From Tahibacter soli (GTDB lineage: Bacteria; Pseudomonadota; Gammaproteobacteria; Xanthomonadales; Rhodanobacteraceae): a stretch of 64,000 bases of DNA. This document shows, one piece after another, positions 53,629-62,662 of this stretch (positions within the stretch are counted from its first letter, which is position 1; every line of letters starts with the position of its first letter). A program made the position numbers and the translations under genes. The stretch covers positions 620,001 through 684,000 of the forward strand of contig NZ_JAOVZO020000018.1 in assembly GCF_025717065.2 (NCBI RefSeq), given 5' to 3'. The notes below the pieces were generated by a model that was not told the DNA's origin, ran no database searches, and worked only from the letters and a program-made list of their open reading frames with translations.

Positions 53629-54309
53629 CTATTCGATCGCATCGGCATCGTCGGCCATGGCCTCGTCCGCCGCCTCGCGCCGCGCCTCGTCGACGACGAA
53701 CGCGAGCGACCCGTCGAGAATGCGCCGCGCCGTGCGTTCGTAGTCGAACGCGAGATCGAGCAGCGGACCTTCGTGGATGCGCTCCTTGCGCCGCACGATG
53801 AAGCCGTGGCGCGCGAGCGCGCCGAGGTTCATCTGGATGCGCATCTTGCCGCCGAGCTTGTCGCCGAAGTCGGCGATCAGCGTGCGCTCGCCGACCGGTT
53901 CGGCCACTTCGCCGCCGACCGGCACCGGCTTGAGTTCCGCGAAGATCTGGCCCTGGTCCTGGCCGCGGTCGGCGTCGACGCGCGCGATCTGGCGCTGGCG
54001 CTTGGGCAGCACCAGCAACGCCCACAGCACGACGAGCAGCGCGATCGCGTCGCGGTCGAGGCCGAGATTCGTCGCCGCCCACGCCTTCGGCCCCGCGAAC
54101 ACCGCGGCTTCCTGGCCCTTGGCGATCGCGATCGCGACGTGCGACGCGTACGGATGGTCGAGCAGGCGCAGACCCGCGCCGGCGAGGCGCCGTTCGAGGT
54201 CTTCGCGAAAACCGGCGTCGGTCAGCGCCTGGCGCACGCCGTCGTCGTCGCGCGGCAGCCAGCGCTCGGCGAGCAGGCGCGCGATCAGCGCGGCTACGGG
54301 ATCACTCAT
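53629..54309 (-). CDS. MukE/MksE-like condensin subunit
   Basis: The 226-residue soluble, helical protein has no signal peptide. Its start overlaps the end of the MukF-like gene by eight bases, and position between the kleisin-like and SMC genes is what supports the assignment. Visible stretches such as LLAERWLPRDDDGVRQAL, IALLVVLWALLVLPKRQRQ, MRIQMNLGALARHGFIVRR and an acidic C-terminal tail fit winged-helix MukE/DUF4194-type proteins. Sequence identity is too low for a firm call by eye alone. Confidence 0.72.
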   Translation of the reverse strand: MSDPVAALIARLLAERWLPRDDDGVRQALTDAGFREDLERRLAGAGLRLLDHPYASHVAIAIAKGQEAAVFAGPKAWAATNLGLDRDAIALLVVLWALLVLPKRQRQIARVDADRGQDQGQIFAELKPVPVGGEVAEPVGERTLIADFGDKLGGKMRIQMNLGALARHGFIVRRKERIHEGPLLDLAFDYERTARRILDGSLAFVVDEARREAADEAMADDADAIE

Positions 54310-55591
54310 CGTTCCTGACCTCGATATCGTCGAGCGCGGCAAGACTGCCGGCGCTGATCCAGCCGACGTCGGCGCCGTCGACCTTCTGGAGTTTTCCGGA
54401 GAGATTCAACCGCAGCGGCAGTCGCGCGAGTGCCGCGAGCGCGCCGACGCGCGATTGCGCGCCCGGATCGCCGAGCAGGCCCAGCAGCGACAGCCGGTAC
54501 GCGCTCGTCGCGAAATCGGCGTGCGGCACGAGCGCGGCGAGATCGGCGGGTTCGGCGAGATTCGCGAGCGCGTCGTACCACGCTTCGGCGAGGCTGAAGT
54601 CGGCTTGCGCGGCGAGTTCGCGCGCCTCCTCCGGCGCGCCCTGCGCGGGCGGCAGGCCGGTCACTTCGGCGACTTCGCGTTCGCGATCGACCAGTTCGTA
54701 GTCGGCGACGTCGAGCGCGATGTCGCCGAGCACGAACGCCGGCGCCAGGCGTTCGGCCAGTACGCCGTCTGAAATCGCCGCCAGCGTTTCAACGTCGACG
54801 GAGCGCAGCCAGCGGTTCACGTCGGACGACGACAGGCCGCTGCCGCCCAGGTGCACGCGATGGCGGTCGAGCTGGTTCAGCGCGCGCTGGAACACCGACG
54901 CCTGGCGCAGCATCGCGCTCTGCGCGCGGCCGATCTGCTGCGCGACGCGGTGCAGCGCGGGATCGAGCTCGCCGTCCTGCGCGATCAGCTTGACGATCTG
55001 CGTGCCCTTTTCGACCCAGCGCCAGACCGATTTCAGCGTCGCCGCCGCCGCGCGAATGCGGTGCTCCGAACCCGACAGCACCGCGCGGTCGAAGTCGTCG
55101 CGCAGTTCGTTCAGGCGCGACAGCAGGTGCTGCAGGTCTTCGGGGCCGACGCGGCCGGTCGCTTCGCCGGCCGCGATCTGCGCCGTGACGTAGGCCAGTT
55201 CGTCGCCGTCGCCCTGAAACTGCAGCAGCAGCGACAGCGCCGACAGCGCCTGGCGGCCGACCGGGCTGATGCGCCAGCGCTGCGTTTCGGTTTCCCACGC
55301 GAGCAGGCCATTGTCGCGCAGGCGCGCCAGCACGGTGTCGAGCTTCGTCGTGTCGAGATACGCGAAATGGTCGCGCAGCTCCTGCGGACTCCAGTCCGGC
55401 GCGTGCCCGCGTTCGCCGATCGTGCGCAGCACGAGGAGGCGCACCATCACGCCTTCCTCGCCGCCGTGGAACAGCGTCGAAAACGCGCGCAGCAGTTCGC
55501 GCGAACGCAGCAGCGGGAACAGCGCCGGAACGTCGCCCGCGGCAACGCCTGCGCGCAGGTACTCGTGCAGGCGGTCGTCGGAATCGGTCAT
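54302..55591 (-). CDS. MukF/MksF-like kleisin-type subunit
   Basis: The 429-residue protein is predicted mostly helical. An N-terminal winged-helix region (ELRDHFAYLDTTKLDTVLARLRDNGLL) is followed by helical bundles (LNELRDDFDRAVLSGSEHRIRAAAATL; AMLRQASVFQRALNQLDRHRVHL) and a C-terminal domain. This fits MukF/MksF-type or JetA-like kleisins that bridge the SMC head. It is the first gene of the three-gene unit. No clear ribosome binding site precedes the ATG. Confidence 0.74.
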   Translation of the reverse strand: MTDSDDRLHEYLRAGVAAGDVPALFPLLRSRELLRAFSTLFHGGEEGVMVRLLVLRTIGERGHAPDWSPQELRDHFAYLDTTKLDTVLARLRDNGLLAWETETQRWRISPVGRQALSALSLLLQFQGDGDELAYVTAQIAAGEATGRVGPEDLQHLLSRLNELRDDFDRAVLSGSEHRIRAAAATLKSVWRWVEKGTQIVKLIAQDGELDPALHRVAQQIGRAQSAMLRQASVFQRALNQLDRHRVHLGGSGLSSSDVNRWLRSVDVETLAAISDGVLAERLAPAFVLGDIALDVADYELVDREREVAEVTGLPPAQGAPEEARELAAQADFSLAEAWYDALANLAEPADLAALVPHADFATSAYRLSLLGLLGDPGAQSRVGALAALARLPLRLNLSGKLQKVDGADVGWISAGSLAALDDIEVRNDE

Positions 55592-55648
55592 TCGAAGGGG
55601 GATTTGCGAGATACCACGGCGCGCGATGGTCGGGCATCGCGGCGTCCG

Positions 55649-55681
55649 GTGCAACCCCGCCGGCGTACGGCGGGGTTGCAC
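55649..55681 (-). terminator. Terminator hairpin after the efflux operon
   Basis: A perfect 13-base stem GTGCAACCCCGCC/GGCGGGGTTGCAC with a seven-base loop lies 11 bases past the RND transporter stop. There is no U tract on either side; it also sits upstream of the condensin operon. Confidence 0.6.
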
Positions 55682-55691
55682 GGACAACGAC

Positions 55692-58600
55692 TTACGCGTG
55701 ATGCGTCGCCGATGCGGCTGTCGCGTCGCCGTGCGGCTTGCGCTGCGTGCGCACCGCGAGCTTGCGGATCAGCACGTAGAACACCGGCGTCAGGAACAGG
55801 CCGAACACCGTCACGCCGAGCATGCCCGCGAACACCGTCACGCCCATCGCGTGGCGCACTTCGGCACCGGCGCCGTGCGCGAACACCAGCGGCAGCACGC
55901 CCATGATGAACGCGAAGCTCGTCATCAGGATCGGGCGCAGACGCAGGCGGCACGCTTCGAGCGCGGCGTCGACGATGCCCATCTTGTCGCGCGTCTCGAG
56001 CTCGCGCGCGAACTCGACGATCAGGATCGCGTTCTTGCACGCGAGTCCTATCAGCACGACGAGGCCGATCTGCGTGAAGATGTTGTTGTCGCCGCCGGTC
56101 AGCCACACGCCCGCGAGCGCCGACAGGATGCACATCGGCACGATCAGGATCACCGACAGCGGCAGCGACCAGCTCTCGTACAGCGCCGCGAGCACGAGAT
56201 ACACGAGCAGCACGCACAGCGGGAACACGTACAGACTGGCGTTGCCCTGCGTCACCTGCTGGTACGTAAGGCCGGTCCATTCGAACGACATGCCGTTCGG
56301 CAGCATCTGTTGCGCGACCTGTCCCGCCGCGGCCACCGCCTCGGACGACGACATCAGCGCCGGATTCGCGCCGCCCTGCAGGTCGGCCGCCGGATAGCCG
56401 TTGTAGCGGATCACCGGGTCGGGGCCGTACGTCTGGCCGACGTTCACGACGCTGCCGATCGGCACCATCTGGCCGGCCGCGTTGCGCGTCTTCAGCTGCG
56501 CGATGTCGGTCACCTCGTCGCGGTACGCCGAGTCGGCCTGCGCGATCACCTGGTAGGTGCGTCCGAAGCGGTTGAAGTCGTTGACGTACTGCGAACCGAG
56601 ATACACCTGCAGCGTCTGGAACAGGTCGGTCAGCGCGATGCCCTGCTCCTTGGCCTTCGTACGGTCGACTTCCGCGGTCAGCTGCGGCACATTCGACTGG
56701 TACGAGCTGATCGGGCGATCCAGGCCCGGGCGCTGCATGATGCCGCCGGTCAGCGCTTCGATCTGCTTGGTCAGTTCGCCGTAGCCGAGGCTCGCGCGGT
56801 CCTGGATGTACATCTCGTAGCCGGCCGCATTGCCGAGGCCGAGCACCGGCGGCGGCATCAGCGCGAAGCCGAGGCCTTCCTGGATCGTGCCGAAGAACTG
56901 CCCGTTCAACTGCTGCACGATCTGTTCGGCCGACAGCCCGTCGCGCTCGGCGAACGGCTTCAACGCGAAGAAGATCGTGCCCATGTTCGGCGTGTTGGTG
57001 AACTGCAGCGCGTTCAGGCCCGGGAACGCGACCGCGTTGGCCACGCCCGGCGTCTTCAACGCGATGTCGCTCATCTTGCGGATCATCTGCTCGGTGCGGT
57101 CGAGCGACGCGCCGGCCGGCAGCTGCGCGCCGGCGAACAGGTACAGCTTGTCCTGCGTCGGGATGAAGCCACCCGGCACCGCGCGGAACGCGACGACGGT
57201 CAGCGCGATCAGCGCGGCATAGACGATGAGCATCAGCGGCGCGCGCTTGAGCGCCGGACGGCCGCCGTCGGCGTACGTCTTGCTCGCTCGCGAGAAGAAC
57301 TTGTTGAACGGCCGGAACAGCCACGCGCCGAACAGCTTGTCCATCGCGCGCGTGAGCCAGTCCTTCGGCGCGTCGTGCGGGCGCAGGAGCGCCGCGGCGA
57401 GCGCCGGCGACAGCGTCAACGAGTTGATCGCCGAGATCACCGTCGAGATCGCGATGGTCACCGCGAACTGCCGGTAGAACTGGCCGGTGACGCCGCCGAG
57501 GAACGCGATCGGCACGAACACGGCGCACAGCACCAGCGCGATCGCGATGATCGGACCGCTGACTTCCGACATCGCGCGATGCGCCGCGGCGAGCGGCTTG
57601 TGGCCGTCCTCGATGTTGCGCTCGACGTTTTCGACCACGACGATCGCGTCGTCGACGACGATGCCGATCGCGAGCACGAGACCGAACAGCGTCAGCACGT
57701 TGATCGAGAAGCCGAGCAGCCACAGCACCGCGAACGTGCCGACGATCGACACCGGCACGGCGAGCAGCGGAATGATCGACGCGCGCCACGTCTGCAGGAA
57801 CAGGATCACGACGAACACGACGAGCGCGATCGCTTCGAACAGCGTCGTGATGACGGCCTTGATCGAATCGCGCACGAACACGGTCGGGTCGTACACGACG
57901 TCGAACGTCACGCCTTCGGGAAAGCGCGTGGCGAGTTCCTTCATCTTCGCGCGCACCGCGTCGGACATCGCGATCGCGTTGGAGCCCGGCGCCTGGAAGA
58001 TCGGGATCGCGACGGCCTGCTGGTTCGACAGCAGCGAACGCAGCGCGTATTCGGACGCGCCGAGCTCGATGCGCGCGACGTCTTTGAGGCGCGCGATGCT
58101 GCCGGTCGCATCGCCCTTGATGACGATGTTGCCGAACTCCTCTTCCGTGACGAGGCGGCCCTGCGCGTTGATCGACAGCTGCTGCTCGGCGTTCGTCTTC
58201 TGCGGCGGCGCGCCGATGGAGCCGGCGGACACCTGCAGGTTCTGCTCCTGGATCGCGCGCACGACGTCGCCGGCGGTGAGGCCCAGCGCGGCGACGCGAT
58301 CGGGCTGCAGCCACACGCGCATCGAGTAGTCGCCCGCGCCGAAGATCAGCGCCTGGCCGACGCCGGGAATGCGCGCGATCTCGTCCTTGATGTGCAGCAC
58401 GGCGTAGTTGCGCAGGTACGTGATGTCGTAGTTGCCCTTCGGCGACAGAAGATGCACCACCATCGTCAGGTTCGGCGACTGCTTGAGCGTCGTGACGCCG
58501 AGGCGGCGCACGTCCTCAGGCAGGCGCGGCGTGGCCTGACTCACGCGGTTCTGCACCTGCACCTGCGCGAGGTCGATGTTGGTGCCGATCTTGAACGTGA

Positions 58601-58880
58601 CGGTGAGGCTCATCACGCCGTCGGAACCGGCGACCGACTTCATGTAGATCATGTCCTCGACGCCGGTGATCGCCTCTTCGAGCGGCGCGGCGACGGTTTC
58701 GGCGATGGTCTTGGGGTTCGCGCCGGGATACACCGCGCGCACCTGCACCGACGGCGGCACGACGTCGGGGTATTCGCTGATCGGCAGCATCGGAATCGCG
58801 ATCAGGCCCGCGACGAAGATGATGATCGACAGCACCGCCGCGAAGATCGGGCGGTCTACGAAAAAACGAGAGAAATCCAT
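55692..58880 (-). CDS. RND multidrug efflux transporter (HAE1 type)
   Basis: The 1062-residue inner-membrane pump has the AcrB/MexB layout: FFVDRPIFAAVLSIIIFVAG at the N-terminus, two large periplasmic loops, and TM4 with the proton-relay GIVVDDAIVVVENVERN. Typical VSIVGTFAVLWLLGFSINVLTLFGLVLAIG and GKNAILIVEFA-like (here CKNAILIVEFA) segments follow. AAGGAG lies five bases before the ATG. The adaptor gene is 25 bases upstream. No outer-membrane channel gene is in the window, so it probably recruits an unlinked TolC. Confidence 0.95.
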   Translation of the reverse strand: MDFSRFFVDRPIFAAVLSIIIFVAGLIAIPMLPISEYPDVVPPSVQVRAVYPGANPKTIAETVAAPLEEAITGVEDMIYMKSVAGSDGVMSLTVTFKIGTNIDLAQVQVQNRVSQATPRLPEDVRRLGVTTLKQSPNLTMVVHLLSPKGNYDITYLRNYAVLHIKDEIARIPGVGQALIFGAGDYSMRVWLQPDRVAALGLTAGDVVRAIQEQNLQVSAGSIGAPPQKTNAEQQLSINAQGRLVTEEEFGNIVIKGDATGSIARLKDVARIELGASEYALRSLLSNQQAVAIPIFQAPGSNAIAMSDAVRAKMKELATRFPEGVTFDVVYDPTVFVRDSIKAVITTLFEAIALVVFVVILFLQTWRASIIPLLAVPVSIVGTFAVLWLLGFSINVLTLFGLVLAIGIVVDDAIVVVENVERNIEDGHKPLAAAHRAMSEVSGPIIAIALVLCAVFVPIAFLGGVTGQFYRQFAVTIAISTVISAINSLTLSPALAAALLRPHDAPKDWLTRAMDKLFGAWLFRPFNKFFSRASKTYADGGRPALKRAPLMLIVYAALIALTVVAFRAVPGGFIPTQDKLYLFAGAQLPAGASLDRTEQMIRKMSDIALKTPGVANAVAFPGLNALQFTNTPNMGTIFFALKPFAERDGLSAEQIVQQLNGQFFGTIQEGLGFALMPPPVLGLGNAAGYEMYIQDRASLGYGELTKQIEALTGGIMQRPGLDRPISSYQSNVPQLTAEVDRTKAKEQGIALTDLFQTLQVYLGSQYVNDFNRFGRTYQVIAQADSAYRDEVTDIAQLKTRNAAGQMVPIGSVVNVGQTYGPDPVIRYNGYPAADLQGGANPALMSSSEAVAAAGQVAQQMLPNGMSFEWTGLTYQQVTQGNASLYVFPLCVLLVYLVLAALYESWSLPLSVILIVPMCILSALAGVWLTGGDNNIFTQIGLVVLIGLACKNAILIVEFARELETRDKMGIVDAALEACRLRLRPILMTSFAFIMGVLPLVFAHGAGAEVRHAMGVTVFAGMLGVTVFGLFLTPVFYVLIRKLAVRTQRKPHGDATAASATHHA

Positions 58881-58905
58881 AAATTCTCCTTGGCCCCGAG
58901 CGCGC

Positions 58906-60144
58906 TCAGTGCGCGCCCTGGGCAGGCTGGCCCGGCGCACCCGGCGCCTGCGGCGGGGCCTGCTCGGGCTTGTCCATCGGCACCGTGTTCGGCGCGACCG
59001 GCATGCCCGGGAAGAACACCTTCTGCATGCCGTTGACCAGCACGTTCTCGCCGGCGGTGAGGCCGTCGGTCACGACGCGCAGGCCTTCGACCTGCGGGCC
59101 GAGCTTGACGTCCTTGCGCAGCGCGCGGTTCTCGGGACCGAGCACGTAGACGAACTTGCGGTCCTGGTCGGTCATCACAGCGCGGTCGTTGACGAGCAGC
59201 ACGCTCTGCTTGCCGCTGCCGAGCAGTCGCACGCGCGCGAACAGGCCCGGCGTGAACAGCCCTTCCTTGTTGTCGAGCACCGCGCGCGCGCGGATCGTGC
59301 CGGTGTTCGCGTCGAGCGCGTTGTCGACGAACTGCATCACGCCCTCGTGCGGATAGCCGGCTTCGTCGGCAAGGCCGATGCGCACCGGATTCTTCGCGTC
59401 GCGCGAGCTCTGCCGCGTGCCGTCGCGCGCGAGGCTCTGGTAGCGCAGATACGTCTGCTCGTCGCCTTCGAACGACACGTAGACCGGATCGATCGAGACG
59501 ACGGTCGTGAGCAGCGTCGCCTCGGGCGCGTTCGACGTCACGAGGTTGCCCGGCGTCACGATCGCCTTGCTGACGCGGCCGTCGATCGGCGAGATGATGC
59601 GCGTGAACTCGACGTTGAGCTTCGTCTGTTCGGCCGCGGCCTGGCTCGCGGCGAGGTCGGCCTGCGCCTGCGACACTTCGGCCTCGCGCGTGTCGACCTC
59701 GCTGCGCGGCGTGAGCTTGGACGCCACGAGCTGCTGCGCGCGTTCGAGCTGGCGCTTGGCCAGCAGCACGCGCGCCTTGGCGCGCTCGATGTCGGCCACG
59801 GCGCGACCGTGCGCGGCGCGGTATTCGCGGTCGTCGATCTGGAACAGCACGTCGCCCTTCTTGACGACGGCGCCCTCGACGAAATTGACCTTGTCGAGAT
59901 AGCCGGTCACGCGCGGGCGCACTTCGACGCGGTCCACCGCCTCGATGCGGCCGGTGAACTCGTCCCACAACATGACCTCTTTCTGCACGACCGCGGCGAC
60001 GTTGACGGCCGGCGGCGGCGGCATCTGGCCGTGCCCGCCGGCACCCGCGCCGCCGCGGTTGCAACCGGCCAGCGCGACGACGAGCAACGCGAGGGCGGCC
60101 GCGCGCGGCAGCGCCGGGCTCACCGATCTCGGAATGCGTTTCAT
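58906..60144 (-). CDS. RND efflux membrane-fusion (adaptor) lipoprotein
   Basis: The 412-residue protein has a lipoprotein signal with lipobox LAGC (Cys28), a biotinyl-lipoyl domain split by a helical hairpin (DRVEVRPRVTGYLDKVNFVEGAVVKKGD; RAVADIERAKARVLLAKRQLERAQQL regions) and beta-barrel plus MP domains. It ends in a Pro/Gln/Ala-rich tail. It tethers the downstream RND pump to the outer-membrane channel. Together they form an acrAB/mexAB-type operon. Confidence 0.95.
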   Translation of the reverse strand: MKRIPRSVSPALPRAAALALLVVALAGCNRGGAGAGGHGQMPPPPAVNVAAVVQKEVMLWDEFTGRIEAVDRVEVRPRVTGYLDKVNFVEGAVVKKGDVLFQIDDREYRAAHGRAVADIERAKARVLLAKRQLERAQQLVASKLTPRSEVDTREAEVSQAQADLAASQAAAEQTKLNVEFTRIISPIDGRVSKAIVTPGNLVTSNAPEATLLTTVVSIDPVYVSFEGDEQTYLRYQSLARDGTRQSSRDAKNPVRIGLADEAGYPHEGVMQFVDNALDANTGTIRARAVLDNKEGLFTPGLFARVRLLGSGKQSVLLVNDRAVMTDQDRKFVYVLGPENRALRKDVKLGPQVEGLRVVTDGLTAGENVLVNGMQKVFFPGMPVAPNTVPMDKPEQAPPQAPGAPGQPAQGAH

Positions 60145-60175
60145 GACCTGCTCCTTCAAGTAGAAAACGAATGCG

Positions 60176-60880
60176 TCAAAGCGGTAACGGCGCGCCGCCG
60201 GCGCGCAGGCCGAGCACGGCCGCCGCGCCATCCGATCCGGCGATGAGGCCGGCGACATGGGCGCCGACCTCGTCCGCGTCAAGCCAGTCGTTCGACGCGC
60301 AGTGCGCATTCAAATGCGTGCGCACGACGCCGCCGAGCGACAGGTGCTGAACCCGTACCGCCAGGCCCCGGCTCTCGTCGTGCAGCACGCGCGCGAGCAT
60401 GCGCTGCGCGGCGCTCGTGACCGAATGGTGGCCGTAGCCCGCCCATGGAAACTCCGCCGCGGCGCTGCCGATGCCGAGATACAGCGCGCCCGGCGACGTT
60501 TCGGCGAGAAACGGAATCAGGTGGCGCGCGGCGATGTAATGACTGACGACGTCGGCGTGCAGCTTGTCGTCCAGAAACACTTCGTCCTGATCGAGCAGCC
60601 GGCCGCTCCGGCGCGGCGACCCGATCGCGACGACGACCCCGACGTAGCGGCGTCGCAGGTCGCGCAGTTCGCGCAACAGCGCCTGGGCCGCGACGTCGCT
60701 CTCCACACTCGCGGGCAGGAGCGTCAACGCCTCAGGTTCGCCCAGACGCGCGGCGAGCTTGAGCAGCGTGTCGCGCTGCCGTCCGACCGCGACCACGGCA
60801 TATCCGGTGGCGATGAGGTACGCGGAAATGCCGTGTCCGACACCGCCGGCCGCACCGATCACAAGCACTGTCTGCTGCAT
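60176..60880 (-). CDS. SDR-fold protein lacking the catalytic lysine
   Basis: The 234-residue protein has GGAG five bases before its ATG. An N-terminal cofactor loop GAAGGVGHGISAYL is clear, but the usual catalytic YxxxK is replaced by Tyr-Gly-His-His-Ser, so classical dehydrogenase chemistry is doubtful. It could be a nucleotide-binding regulator or an atypical reductase. It is divergent from a LysR gene with a 168-base gap, the usual regulator-target geometry. Confidence 0.78.
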   Translation of the reverse strand: MQQTVLVIGAAGGVGHGISAYLIATGYAVVAVGRQRDTLLKLAARLGEPEALTLLPASVESDVAAQALLRELRDLRRRYVGVVVAIGSPRRSGRLLDQDEVFLDDKLHADVVSHYIAARHLIPFLAETSPGALYLGIGSAAAEFPWAGYGHHSVTSAAQRMLARVLHDESRGLAVRVQHLSLGGVVRTHLNAHCASNDWLDADEVGAHVAGLIAGSDGAAAVLGLRAGGAPLPL

Positions 60881-61048
60881 GATGGCTCCGCCACGTAACG
60901 CCGGCGGATCATCCTGTGGGAGGATACAAACGTCCTCAGGGCCGGCAGGCACTCCTTGGGACATGCAAGAGTAGGCGAGCGCCGGCACTTTGATTAGCCG
61001 GCAGAAACGGGAATGATTGTCCCGCCAATGGTTCAATGCGGACGTTCG

Positions 61049-62080
61049 ATGACGCGCGACCTCAACGATACCCTGATCTTCGTCAAAGTCGTCGAACAGG
61101 GCAGCTTCACGGCCGCGGCCCTCACGCTCGGCGTGCCCAAGACGAGCGTCAGCCGCAAGGTGCAGGAACTCGAGGACCGCCTCGGCACGCGCCTGCTCAA
61201 GCGCACGACGCGCCGCATCGGTCTGACCGAAGCCGGCTCGCTGTATTACGAACACTGCCGCCGCATCGCGCGCGACCTCGACGAGGCCGAGGCCGCCGTG
61301 AACCAGTTGCACGGCGTGCCGCGCGGCTGGCTGCGCGTGACCGCGCCGTACACGCTGGGCATCAACGGACTTTCGCCGATCGTGCCGGAATTCATGGCTC
61401 GCCATCCGGAGATTCGCGTCGAGCTGACGCTGACGAACGATCACATGGATCTCGTCGGCACCGACATCGACCTTGCGCTGCGCATCGGCGTGCTGCCCGA
61501 TTCGACCTTGAGCGCGCGCCGGCTCGGCGGCTTCACCGGGCAGGTGTACGCGAGCCTCGACTACCTCGAACGCTACGGCGAGCCGATCAGCCCGACCGAG
61601 CTTTCGCATCATCGTGCACTTTTCCACAGCACGCAGCGCGGGCAGGCGCGCCACGTCTGGACGCTGCGCAACGGCGACGACGAGGCCGACTACGCCGTGA
61701 ATCCGGTGTTCGTCGCAAACGATCCCAGCGTGCTGCGCGGCCCCTTGCTCGCGGGCACGGGCCTTGCGCTGCTGTCGAACTCGCTGGTCGAACCGTTGCT
61801 GGCGAGCGGCCGCATCCGCCGCGTGCTGAGCGCATGGCACTACCCCGGCGTCGAACTCAACGCGGTGTTTCCGCCGGGGCGCTCGATGCTGCCGAAGGTA
61901 CGATTGTTCGTCGACTTCCTGCTCGAACGCCTGCGCCTGACCGAATGGTGCCTGCCGTGCCCGAACGGCAAGCCCGGCGAAGCGACGCCGACCGGTCTGC
62001 GCATCTGGGGGCCGGCCTGGGCGCTGACGCAGCAGCGCGCGGCCGGTCAGGACGATGCAGGAAACTCGCCGTCGACGTAG
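61049..62080 (+). CDS. LysR-family transcriptional regulator
   Basis: The 343-residue protein has an N-terminal HTH (DLNDTLIFVKVVEQGSFTAAALTLGVPKTSVSRKVQELEDRLGTRLL region) with the usual ALTLGVPKTSVSRKV helix. An effector domain with LRVTAPYTLGINGLSPIVPEFMARHPEIRVELTL (region) follows. The AaeR/DmlR-like subtype is likely. It is divergent from the SDR-fold gene, which it may control. Its 3' end overlaps the convergent YchJ gene by 34 bases, giving an extended Pro/Gln tail. Confidence 0.88.
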   Translation: MTRDLNDTLIFVKVVEQGSFTAAALTLGVPKTSVSRKVQELEDRLGTRLLKRTTRRIGLTEAGSLYYEHCRRIARDLDEAEAAVNQLHGVPRGWLRVTAPYTLGINGLSPIVPEFMARHPEIRVELTLTNDHMDLVGTDIDLALRIGVLPDSTLSARRLGGFTGQVYASLDYLERYGEPISPTELSHHRALFHSTQRGQARHVWTLRNGDDEADYAVNPVFVANDPSVLRGPLLAGTGLALLSNSLVEPLLASGRIRRVLSAWHYPGVELNAVFPPGRSMLPKVRLFVDFLLERLRLTEWCLPCPNGKPGEATPTGLRIWGPAWALTQQRAAGQDDAGNSPST

Positions 62081-62448
62081 TACCAGCGGCCGTCCTCGCG
62101 CACGAAGCGGCTGATCTCGTGCAGACGCTGCGCGCTGCCGCCGCCGGACCGCGACCTCGCGACGAATTCGACGGTCGCGTGGTCGGCGTCGACGACGACG
62201 TGACGCTTCACCGTGAGGCCCAGCCAGCGGATCGCCGGCTGCGCGGCGAGGTTCAGCGCGGCCGGCCGCGTCGACGCGTGCCAGGTCGCGAGCAGATACG
62301 GTTCCAGGCGCAGCACGTAGGCGCTGTAGCGCGAGCGCATCAGCGCCTGCGCATCGGCGGCCGGCACGCCGTCGTGCAGCGGCTGGCAGCAGCGCCAGTA
62401 CGGGCGCGCGTCGCCGCAGAGGCAAAGTTCGGATTTCACGACATGCAT
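62047..62448 (-). CDS. YchJ-family SEC-C protein
   Basis: The 133-residue protein has a Cys-rich SEC-C-type zinc motif at the N-terminus (ELCLCGDARPYWRCCQPLH) and the YchJ domain (MRSRYSAYVL, YLLATWHASTRP, RWLGLTV, ISRFVREDGRWYYVDGEF). The family is small, cytosolic and uncharacterised (UPF0225). The ATG is the first in frame and lies beside the MITE-like element. Confidence 0.9.
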   Translation of the reverse strand: MHVVKSELCLCGDARPYWRCCQPLHDGVPAADAQALMRSRYSAYVLRLEPYLLATWHASTRPAALNLAAQPAIRWLGLTVKRHVVVDADHATVEFVARSRSGGGSAQRLHEISRFVREDGRWYYVDGEFPASS

Positions 62449-62472
62449 CGAGCGATGTTAGCGCCACATCGC

Positions 62473-62639
62473 GCTAGTGTGGTGGTTCATAAGTACGTTG
62501 AAGAAATTCCGGATGGATTTCGTCGCGAGACTAGGCGCGACGAGGAGCCGTACTGGCGGTACGGCGACGAGTTGCAACGACGTATCGCGGCGAAAGACAC
62601 CGGAATTATTTAATGGTACTTATGAATCACCACACTAGC
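62473..62639. mobile_element. MITE-like element with 24-base terminal inverted repeats
   Basis: The two ends (62473-62496 and 62616-62639) start GCTAGTGTGGTG and read inward to TTCATAAGTAC; they match at 23 of 24 positions (G/A at position 13). The 119-base interior has further palindromes (GCCGTAC/GTACGGC and CGTCGCG/CGCGACG) and no full gene. It is inserted between the divergent YchJ and phosphoribosyltransferase genes. The design is that of a non-autonomous transposable element; the mobilising IS family is not identified. Confidence 0.75.
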
Positions 62640-62662
62640 ATCGAAACCGTCAGGGAGATTCG

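Noticed and set aside
55269-59036. A 1255-codon open frame opposite the RND transporter
   Set aside because: His/Arg/Asp-rich mirror of the transporter gene, without any domain pattern.
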